DNA of 64,000 nucleotides from Tetracentron sinense (lineage: Eukaryota > Streptophyta > Magnoliopsida > Trochodendrales > Trochodendraceae): contig CM026568.1 in assembly GCA_015143295.1 (NCBI GenBank), positions 13,646,607 to 13,710,606 on the forward strand, given 5' to 3'. Shown here one piece after another: positions 55,588 through 64,000 of the stretch. A program made the position numbers and the translations under genes. The notes beneath the pieces were generated by a model that was not told the DNA's origin, ran no database searches, and saw nothing but the letters and a program-made list of their open reading frames with translations. How positions within the stretch are numbered: the stretch's first letter is position 1; each line of letters starts with the position of its first letter.

Positions 55588-56014
55588 AATACTATAAGGA
55601 TCCAAGCTAATCAGTGGTTGGTCCATACTTGAGTGGGTGGGTCCAACATTTTCTTCTTAATACTACAAAAGCTTACAAGTGAATAGTGATTGTTGTACGT
55701 AAGTGAATAGTGATTTTTGTGGATATCGTTCCGCCGGCTCTTCCGTCAACTTCCCGCCGAAGTGAGAATTCCACTTCCCGCCGAAGCTAGTCTCCTTAGC
55801 TTCTTGGGGGAAGTAAGAAAATTGCATTCTTATGACTTTTTACTTCCGTGTGAAGTCAAATAAAAAATGGTAAACCAAACACTAATTTGTCAACTTTTGA
55901 CTTCCTAAAAATTAAAAGTTGTTGGGGAAGTCTATCCAAACGACACCTAAGCAGGTCCCGTAGAAGTTAAAAACTGTAGGAACAGTAGAACTGTAGAAGA
56001 AATTAAAAGAAGGA

Positions 56015-56351
56015 TGATGCGTACCCATTTCCTAATATCAACAAACAACACAAGTTACTTGAATTTTGGTTCAATTCGAGGAGAACCGGGAACCTCCAAA
56101 ACTTCTCACGAAGTGCTTCAAAATTCATTAGTCCCTTTTATTGAGGCAATACATAGATTTAAATACATGGTAGACATAACCGTTTCCCATAGTAGCTAAC
56201 ACTCCTATATGGTAGCTAACACTCCTACATAGTAGCAAGTCTTAGTTACCCCTAAGACTTGTAGACTAATTCAAAAACATGCAAACGGTTGCGTGATTAT
56301 TGATACCCTACATCTCACCTACACCACTAATGACCAAGTACGTATGCATCA
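56015..56351 (-). repeat. 3' LTR of the deleted chromovirus
   Basis: 337 bp. It shares nearly all sequence with the 5' LTR but has fewer copies of a short internal repeat (GTAGCTAACACTCCTA). Confidence 0.88.
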
Positions 56352-56475
56352 TTCCTCCAGCCTGCATTAACCTTGCCCTCAAGGTTAAATTATGAATATC
56401 GATTTAGAAATGAAGTCAACAACATCCAAATAGCCTCATCCGGAGGACGGCCACACCAATATATTAACATTTTGC

Positions 56476-56721
56476 TCACCGCTTGGTTGTTGCATTTGAC
56501 AATTTGTTCGTCAATAATTTGATGCAAGTTAACAAAAACTTGAATCTCAGATCCCACTTTTTTTTTTGTAGTTGTGAAATATGGAAGATAGGATGAACCT
56601 TGGATCCAAGTGGCAAAAGTAACTTATAGGCAACCTTACCACCATTTTCCTTCTTTCTTTTGCTTTTGTAGGCACTAATCTTTTGATAAGTGGCAAGTTT
56701 AGTATTCATCTCCTTTGACAC
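56476..56721 (-). pseudogene. pol: pol C-terminal fragment (after integrase)
   Basis: Contains [20 protein letters not shown] and HISQLQKK, the conserved segment just after the integrase core of Ty3/gypsy chromoviruses. The catalytic integrase core is absent. The C-terminal half of the frame does not show a clear chromodomain, perhaps because of a frameshift near a T-run at about 56560. Confidence 0.7.
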
Positions 56722-56804
56722 TGCAACAGTTGGTGTCTTGTTAGTTGTTAGTGTCTGGACGACTAAGTTGACGATGTGCTTGAATTGATCTCGTTGCCCA
56801 AGTA

Positions 56805-57092
56805 TCAGGGGACGTGCTTGAATTGTCCTCTTTGATGACTTGTTGTATGTACAAATCCTCGAATCGATCCCGCCAGTTTGCCTTCCAACATAGCACCTGA
56901 GTTGAAAGACTCCACACCTTCTCCATGATGAAAATCACACCCTTCATTGTACTCCCTTTTTCCAGAGCTCAACATTTGCTCGAATTTGTTATCCAACTTT
57001 GCCTCAAAGGCCATGAGTTTCTGAGTTAAATCGGCAATAGCTTGCTGCAGGTTCATCTCTTCGACGCATCCTTCCGGTCTATGATCCGCCAT
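56805..57092 (-). pseudogene. gag: gag N-terminal fragment
   Basis: From ATG 57092 it reads MADHRPEGCVEEMNLQQAIA, then DLTQKLMAFEAKLDNKFEQM, a coiled-coil-like start found at the N-terminus of plant chromovirus Gag. The frame ends after about 96 codons in unrelated sequence at the deletion. Confidence 0.65.
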
Positions 57093-57099
57093 CGAAACC

Positions 57100-57113
57100 T
57101 GGCTCTGGGACCA
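57100..57113 (-). promoter_or_regulatory. Primer-binding site, Met-tRNA type
   Basis: Minus strand TGGTCCCAGAGCCA lies two bases inside the 5' LTR. It differs from the usual TGGTATCAGAGCCA at two positions. Confidence 0.65.
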
Positions 57114-57115
57114 AC

Positions 57116-57489
57116 TGATGCGTACCCATTTCCTAATATCAACAAATAACACAAGTTACTTGAAATTCGGTTCAATTCGAGGAGAACCGGGAACCTCCAA
57201 AACTTCTCACAAAGTGCTTCAAAATTCATTAGTCCTTTTTATTGAGGCAATGCATAGATTTAAATACATGGTATACATAACTGTTTCCCAAACCCTAGGA
57301 CTAACACTCCTACATAGTAGCTAACACTCCTACTAACACTCCTACATGGTATCTAACACTCCTACATAGTAGCAAGTCTTAGTTACCCACTAAGACGTGT
57401 AGACTAATTCAAACACATGCAAACGGTTGCATGATTATCGATATCCTTCATCTCACCTACACCACTAATGACCAGGTACGTATGCATCA
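57116..57489 (-). repeat. 5' LTR of the deleted chromovirus
   Basis: 374 bp; about 37 bp longer than the partner because of extra CTAACACTCCTACATAGTAG-type units (57290-57372). Confidence 0.88.
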
Positions 57490-57494
57490 AAGGA

Positions 57495-58266
57495 GAAGTC
57501 GTGAAGGCGAGAACAAAACCCCAACTGAGCAATTCGCTCTCCGCTTTCTTATGCTTTGCTCACTTCCCCAAGTAGATTCTCTTCTCTTCTTCATCTCATT
57601 CTCCTTTGTATTTTTATTTATTCTTTCTTGGTTTTACTTTATCGATTAGGCTTAGGGTTTCTGATTCTGAATATTAGTTTTTTTTTTCTCTAAAGTAATT
57701 AGTTGCAAATAAAATTCAATTATTCAAAACCCTAGCTCGCTAGAATTTTAATTCATTATCTATTTATCTTTGATTCCTCTCCCCTGGTCGGCTGGTCTTC
57801 TTCTTTCTATATTTACTCTAAAATTTTTTGGTTTTTTCTGTCTGCCTCTGTCTAAATTGGTTTGTTGATAAAGTAAGAAATTGAAAGTTTTAACACTTAT
57901 GGTGAAGAATTGGGAGTTGGAAGGCTGCTTTAGTATCTATGTATTTATAGAGAGAGAAAATGCTATATTGCGTATTGCCATATTGGCAATTCAAATGAGT
58001 GTGTGGTCAGGAATTAGGCAACTGGGTGGGTCTGGGAAGGGACCCAACTTGGCTGATGGCTTAACCAGGGTTAAACGGTGTTAAAAGGGTCACAAGGACA
58101 TGACAGTACGTTAGACAACGTACTGAGGGGTATGCTAATCACTGCTCTTTATACAATGACTTTATCAAAAAGGGAGACCTTATGTTTCTTCTTATGGACC
58201 TTTATGGGAATGCAACATTAACGAACTTTAGGGTCTTAATGGACTCCTTACTCAAAAAAAAATTCT
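57495..58266. other. Unassigned DNA, possibly part of a host gene's untranslated region or intron
   Basis: Begins with GAAGTCGTGAAGGCGAGAAC and a C/T-rich stretch resembling transcribed leader sequence, then T-rich DNA. Short frames at 57431-57649 and 57881-58084 have no recognised domain. Confidence 0.35.
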
Positions 58267-58274
58267 CATATTTT

Positions 58275-58890
58275 CAGTGTAGTCAAGGTGTCGCCTAGGC
58301 GATTTTGGGCCTGCGTCGCCTAGGTGCCCCTCTAGGCGGGCGATCCTAGTAAAATTTTTTTTTTTTTTTTTTTGCTTAAAAAAAATCCAAAATATCTTAA
58401 TAAATAAATTTTTTTTTTTAAATGTAATGAAGAAGTAATAAGATTTTAAATCGTTTTTTTCACTAAAAATATCATTTTCGACGCATAATCTGGGCCTAAT
58501 AGACCCAGATTACGGACTCACTTCGTGTGTCGCAGGGGGGCGTTGCCCCCCTTGCCACCCCCTCGGGCAATCGTAGGGGGGCTCTGCCTAATATTATACG
58601 TGGACAGTGACACAAATTTGGGTATTTGGCTCAGATTTTGAAGTGTTTAATACTCCACTATGTCAACATGTCTTTAGTTATGTGATGAATGATTGTTATA
58701 GACTTTTTATTTTATATTTTTGTGGAATGTGGGTGTGGAGTTTTGGTCTTTTGGATGTTATATATAATAATATATATACGTGATATATATATAATTATAT
58801 ATATATTTATATTAAATTTATCGCCTAGGCAACGCCTCGCTTAGCCAGGGCTAATCGCCTAGGCATCGCCTAGACGCCTTGACTACACTG
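58275..58890. mobile_element. hAT MITE-like element
   Basis: 616 bp with inverted ends CAGTGTAGTCAAGGTGTCGCC / GGCGTCTAGG...CCTTGACTACACTG and a perfect 8-bp TSD CATATTTT (58267-58274 and 58891-58898). Subterminal CGCCTAGGCGA repeats are frequent. The interior has a GC-rich patch (58525-58585, GGGGGGCGTTGCCCCCC hairpin) and A/T repeats. No transposase. Confidence 0.85.
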
Positions 58891-58898
58891 CATATTTT

Positions 58899-59631
58899 AA
58901 TAATTGTCCACTAATTTCAAGAGGTGTTTCCTGTATCAGAATTGTAAAGTATACTTATAGGCATGTTTGGATGAGCGCTCATATTCTCAGAGTAGGATGA
59001 GACCTATGTTCCTACATCAAACTCACACCTGTATTACTGTCGTTGAGGAATTCTAAATGTAGAAGAAGATGATGCTCCTACATCATTAGGCTCTTCAACT
59101 AGGCTTTCTGCAGGTGAAGAAACTGTCGTATTTGGTAATATACCAGGAACCCGGATTGAAAGATCCTCTAAAAAAGACCCTTCATCAACAAGTTTTTCAC
59201 CAAACATCCACTCTTGGATTTGTTTTGATCAATTGTTACATAGACCATTCTAATAAGATCCTTATCAACCGGATATCCACTCTTGGATTTGTTAGCTTCT
59301 TTTTTATTTAAGTTGTATTATTTTAATATCTTGAATTACCCAAAAAAATCTCTTGAATCAAATCTGTTAATAGGGAAAAATAGGAAAGAATATTAATGTT
59401 AAATATTTTTATGGCATTACTTAGCGTCATTGGGTCAACCCGGATTGACCCGACAATTCGACCATTTTGCACCATAGTTACTAGATCAAGAATCGAAAAC
59501 AAGAAGCAAAGCAAAAACGAGAAGTGGGAAGCGAGGCTAAAAAAAACCTTATGAAAGGGGAAGCGAGAAATGAAATATAGGCTATTCATTCCTCATTATG
59601 TTATTATGGATAGTTAATCTTTGATTTTATC
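58899..59631. other. Unassigned DNA
   Basis: Contains CACTCTTGGATTTGTT twice (about 59210 and 59279). No gene recognised. Confidence 0.4.
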
Positions 59632-62050
59632 TGTCGCGCCCCAAAATCTCATCTTGGTTATAATGAGACTTTGGACCCGTAGTACCACTTATCCAATCCT
59701 TATCCTTTAAAACATACAAGGCATGCTAAATATAAATCTTAAAATTTCTCATAATCATAAATAATAATTCATAAATACCAAAGTGAATCTAATCATTCAA
59801 CATGATCAATGACTAAAAACAAACCTAAACAATATAAATTTGAAATTTGTCTTATTATATCCCTTAAAATAAACAATTAATCATTTAGACTTAATAATAG
59901 GGAAAGTAATTCAGATTGACTTCCTCTTCTGGAAATCACCTTCCTGCTCCTCTATACACTCCTCATCTATCCAATGTGATAGAGCATAGATGTCGAACCC
60001 TCCTGAAACTACCGACATAAAAAAGTACAGTTGAACAAACGAAAGCTCAGTGTATACAAAGTCTAGCTAACAATATCATAACATATAATCATAGTCATGC
60101 TTGATTATAAATAAAAATATCTTACAGTTCATGTGCGGAAACATGTAAACATATAATCATCATTCATGATATGTTGAGACTCTTGTAGACATGTGCATGT
60201 TCATATAATCATATGTATCAATGCATGTAAGATGATTAGACAACGCATGTAAACATGATAATTCCTAATTTCATGTAATATGTATCGACAATGCATGTAA
60301 CATGATAATTCCTAATTGTATGTAATATGTATCGACAACGCATGTAACATGATATTTCCCCAATGGCATGATGTATCGACAACGCATATAACATGATAAT
60401 TCTCCAATGACATGTAAAATGTATTGACAATGCATGTCACATGATAATTCTCAAATGGCATGTAATATGTATTGACAACGCATGTAACATGATAATTCCC
60501 CAATGACATGTAAGATGTATTGACAACACATGTAACATGATAATTTCCCAATGACATGTAAGATGTATAATCCCCCATGACATGTAAGTGCTTGTGCTCG
60601 CGAGACATGTTCTTGTCATACCTATCATGCGGTGCAACATGTGCTTGAGTGTCTTGGTTAATCTTTAGATTCCAATATCAAAACATAGAATTCCACCAAA
60701 GTCACACATATAACTAAGGTTAATGAATTCCGAGCTTTGAGATCATCTTTTAAGTATTTACCTATCCAAAATTTAATCAATCGATATACATGCATAATTT
60801 ACATGAAAGTTCATACAAGGATAACTTATGTACATGGAATATAATCACAATTATAATCATAGAATTCCAAATTTAATCATCATTCAACCAAATCTCATTC
60901 TTCTAATTTTCATTCATGAACAAAATCTCATAATTCATCACTTCCATCACATACATTCACATATCTCAATATTAATTCTCAATCCCCTTGCTCAAGCATA
61001 AAATACTATATTTACAAGGTTATTCACATCCTACTTTGATCATTCAATAGAATATTACATGACGAACGATAAAATTCTTAGATCTTCTCATGTGCAAATA
61101 TCCATCATGAAAACTCCCCAGAAATCGTGCAATCCTACACTTAACATGATCAATAACCCATAATAACACGTAAACATCATTCTTATATCATAAAATATAT
61201 ATTTCCTACATATTATTAGGTTAGAAGAATGTATGGTACATAATCATTCATTCCCTTCCAAATCTTAACATTAAACTCTCTTTATATCATGTAACTCATA
61301 CATTCAACATGCTTATTCAAACCATGATAACACATAAAGACATATCCAGATCTTGTACTTTTCTTATAAAAATCATTAGCTAGAACAGTTTATAGTATCT
61401 TCCTTAATCGTTTTCTTACTATCTCTCGTTTGAGAATGACCTTGGATGAGATCTCCAAACTCTTCATTCCTCTTCAATGTGAACACTTTAAGAAACCCTA
61501 AGTTTTTCTTCCCCCTTTCTCTCTAATAAGTTTTAGAATGATAGAAAACCTAAAACCCACGAGTTTAAGGTCTATTTATAGAGTTTGGAACCCTAAAATA
61601 TTTAAAAAATCGAAATCAGCATTTTTTGGAAAAAAATCTCTTTTTAAAACCCTGCTCCGGTATTTGACCCGTAACTTTTGACTCAGTTATCGGAATTAGA
61701 CGATTCAAAATGTGTTGAAAATGTTATTCGAAGGGAAACAATTTTTTGTCTAATAGAGATATCTCAATTTTAAGTCTTTGGAGGTCAAAACAACTCGTTG
61801 AGTTGGATAAATGTAGAAAAGAACCCACAAACTTTTGGGTTAGTACCGAAAACCCAATATTAGAATCTTGCACTCCTAGAAGTTAGAAAATAAATACATT
61901 AACCTTGTTATAGGCAACGGGATGACCCCGTAGACCCGGAATTTTTAACATTTTTACAATTCAATTAATAACTCAATTTTTTTCACAAGAGTCAAGGTTG
62001 GTCATTTAACATGCATGAATTACAAGACATGAAAGGTTTGGGTCTCTACA
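59632..62050 (-). mobile_element. Chromovirus-type LTR, left arm of an inverted pair
   Basis: On the minus strand it runs from TGTAGAGACCCAAACC (62050) to TTTTGGGGCGCGACA (59632), about 2.4 kb with TG...CA ends. Both ends are typical of long Tekay/Del-like chromovirus LTRs. It contains a 47-bp tandem repeat (60235-60600) and a TATA-like TATAAATAGACC near 61570. It mirrors 62210-64000. No 5-bp TSD is seen across its two edges, so it is not a simple solo LTR. Confidence 0.75.
60235..60600 (-). repeat. About 47-bp tandem repeat inside the LTR, left arm
   Basis: Seven to eight copies of CATGATAATTCCCCAATGAC, then ATGTAA(G/T)ATGTATTGACAACG. Mirrored at 63475-63725. The minus-strand frames over it are repeat artefacts. 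Confidence 0.8.
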
Positions 62051-62209
62051 TCATTCACGTCCTACTTAGGTTTTTCACATCATACTTTAATCATCATTCT
62101 ATTGAAGAAGCCACTTAAGAAAAAGATGATGAAGTTTGAGAAAAGTATCCATATTTGTTCGTCTAAGGTATGTAATTTTGATGACGAAATTCTTTTAAGG
62201 ATGAGAGGA
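62051..62209. other. Centre of the inverted LTR pair: element internal sequence
   Basis: 159 bp. The right part reads TTTTGATGACGAAATTCTTT, then TAAGGATGAGAGGA directly before the plus-strand LTR, which resembles the pol end and purine tract of Tekay-like elements. The left part on the minus strand has a weaker counterpart (CCTAAGTAGGACGTGAATGA). So both LTRs appear to face internal sequence between them. Confidence 0.55.
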
Positions 62210-64000
62210 TGTAGAGACCCAAACCTTCATGTCTTGTAATTCGTGCATATTAAATTAAGAACCTTGATTGTTGTGAAAAAATGTTTGAGTTATTAATTGA
62301 ATTGTAAAAATGTTAAAAGTTCCGGATCTATGGGGTCATCCTGTTGCTTATAACAAGGTTAATGTATTTATTTTCTAACTTCTCGGAGTTTAGGGTTATA
62401 ATCTTGGATTCTCGGTACTAACCCAAAAGTTTGTGGGTTCTCTCCTACATTCATCCAACTTGACAAACTATTTTGACCTCTAAGGACTTAAAATTGAGAC
62501 ATCTCTATTAAACAATAAATTGGTCTCCTTTGAATAATGTTTCCAACTCATCTTGAATCATCCAATTCTAATAACCGAGTCAAAAGTTACGGGTTAAATA
62601 CCGGAGCCGGGTTTGAGAACGCTGATTCCGACTTTTTTAATATTTTAGGGTTCCAAACTCTATAAATGAACCTTAAACTCGTGGGTTTTAGGTTTTTTTT
62701 AATCATCATAAAACTTTAGAGAGAAAGCGGGAAGAAAAACCTAAGAGTTCTCATTGGAAATCTCATCCAAAGTCATTCTCAAGCGAGAGATCGTATGGAA
62801 ATAATCAAGGAAGATACTATACACTGTTTCAAGATCATGGTTTTAATGTTAAGATTTGGAAGGGAATGAATGATTATGTACCATCCATTATTCTAACCTA
62901 ATAATATGTATGAAATATGTATTTTGTGATATAAGAATGATGTTTATGTGTTCTTGATCATGTTAAGGGTAGGATTCCACGATTTCTGGGGAGTTTTCAT
63001 GATGGATATTTGCACATGAGAAGATTTAAGAATTTTATCATTCCTTATGTAATATTCTTTTGAATGATCAAAGTAGGATGTGAATACCGTAAAGTAGGAT
63101 GTGGATATAATATTTTATGTTTGAACAAGGGGATTGAGAATTGTTATACAGATATGTGATGGAAGGGATGAATTATGGGATTTGGTTGAATGGTGATTAT
63201 AATTGTGAATCTATTTCATGTACATAAGTTATCCTTGTATGAACTTTCATGTAAATTATGCATGTATATCGATTGGTTAAATTTTGGATAGATAAATACT
63301 TAGAGAATGATCTCAAAGCTCGTAATTTATTAACCTTAGTTATATGGTTGACTTTGGTGGAATTTTATGTTTTGATATTGAATCTAAGGGATAACCTAGA
63401 TTAACCATGGCACTCAAGCACATGTTGCACTGCATGATAGGTATTACAAGAACATGTCTCATAAGCACTTACATGTCATAGGGGATTATACATCTTACAT
63501 GTCATTGGGGAATTATCATATTGTCGATGCATTTTACATGTCATTGAGGAATTATCATGTTACATGCGTTGTCGATACATATTACATGTCATTGAGAAAT
63601 TGTTATGTTATATGAGTTGTCGATACATGTCATTGGGGAATTATCATGTTACATTCGTCGTCGATACATATTACACGCAATTATGAATTATCATGTTACA
63701 TGTATTGTCGAATCATTTTACATGCATTGATACACATGATTATATGAACATGCACGAGTCTCAACATACCATGAATGATGATTATATGTTTACATATTTC
63801 TACACGTGAACTGTAAGATATGTTTATTTATGATAAAACGTGACTATGATTATAAGTTATGATATTGTTAGCTAGACTTTGTATACACTGTGTTTTCGTT
63901 TGTTCAGTTGTATTTTTTATGTCGGTAGTTGCAGAAGAGTTCGACATCTGTGCTCTACCACCTTGGATAGATGAGGAATATATAGAGGAGCAGGAAGGTG
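62210..64000 (+). mobile_element. Chromovirus-type LTR, right arm, running off the window
   Basis: Starts TGTAGAGACCCAAACC and follows the reverse complement of the left arm closely to the window end, where GAGGAGCAGGAAGGTG matches position about 59935 of the left arm. About 300 bp of LTR should remain outside the window. The tandem repeat (63475-63725) has a different copy number from the left arm. Confidence 0.75.
63475..63725 (+). repeat. About 47-bp tandem repeat inside the LTR, right arm
   Basis: About five to six copies of TTACATGTCATTGAGGAATT, then ATCATGTTACATGCGTTGTC; the mirror image of the left-arm array with fewer copies. Confidence 0.75.

Larger units (their letters stand above)
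53326..55947. mobile_element. PIF/Harbinger-like element packed with nested insertions
   Basis: Ends GGTGGCGTTTGGATAGACTT and AAGTCTATCCAAACGACACC, with a 3-bp TSD TAA (53323-53325 and 55948-55950). Termini and TSD fit Tourist-type PIF/Harbinger elements. The original element appears to be about 0.7 kb (53326-53660 plus 55600-55947). The middle holds a SINE and four MULE-MITE copies. No transposase. Confidence 0.65.
56015..57489 (-). mobile_element. Deletion-derivative chromovirus-type LTR retrotransposon
   Basis: 1475 bp, minus strand, with 5-bp TSD AAGGA (56010-56014 and 57490-57494). LTRs are 56015-56351 and 57116-57489, both TGATGC...GCATCA. A Met-tRNA-type primer site lies inside the right LTR edge, and the purine tract GGCTGGAGGAA lies before the left LTR. 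The 765-bp interior holds only the start of gag and the very end of pol; protease, RT, RNase H and integrase core are deleted. Mobility would need a helper. Confidence 0.9.

Noticed and set aside
60236..60640. Minus-strand frames rich in HVTCVV and YMSLGNY motifs
   Set aside because: Products of the 47-bp tandem repeat in an LTR, not genes.

Overview
This window is repeat-dense intergenic DNA from a flowering plant nuclear genome, probably a eudicot; I cannot name the species. The evidence is the set of plant-type mobile elements (Ty1/copia and Ty3/gypsy LTR retrotransposons, Helitrons, Mutator-like MITEs, hAT, CACTA and PIF/Harbinger ends, SINE-like copies), a fragment of the plastid gene psbC, and fragments of a plant HHO/NIGT1-type transcription factor. 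I recognise no intact host gene. The only long coding stretches are broken retrotransposon polyproteins. Repeat boundaries were read by eye; those with matching target-site duplications (TSDs) are the firm ones.

Layout. 1-6.2 kb: foldback MITEs with 9-bp TSDs (188-458; 713-2169, the latter carrying a nested 835-bp solo LTR), tandem duplications and Helitron 3' ends. 6.6-17.6 kb: a non-autonomous Tat/Ogre-like Ty3/gypsy element with a residual 5' LTR, an Arg-tRNA-like primer site, a gag fragment, about 3 kb of tandem arrays (58-, 40-, 41- and about 42-bp units), a purine tract and a 2.2-kb 3' LTR. 17.6-25.3 kb: Helitron ends, some tail to tail, a MITE that captured psbC, two HHO-like gene fragments, and a 1.8-kb foldback with several nested arms on each side. 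25.3-34.3 kb: a Helitron-bounded segment holding a Ty1/copia element (27319-33744, minus strand), itself broken by a 1.7-kb solo LTR. 34.3-47.4 kb: a long-TIR MULE, two copies of another MITE, further Helitrons, SINE-like copies and CACTA ends. 47.4-58.9 kb: AT-rich DNA, hAT elements, a Harbinger-like element packed with nested MITEs, a deletion-derivative chromovirus, and a possible 5' exon of a host gene. 59.6-64 kb: two roughly 2.4-kb chromovirus-type LTRs in inverted orientation, running off the window end.

Relationships. At least a dozen loci share one core (a G-box/ABRE-like CCACGTGTC followed by the near-palindrome CTTAACCgtGGTTAAG and a CACCCACC tract) inside different outer termini. 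Several of those termini are themselves hairpins. This modular MULE-related family is the most striking feature. Nesting gives relative ages: the copia element is younger than its Helitron host, and the solo LTR is younger than the copia element.
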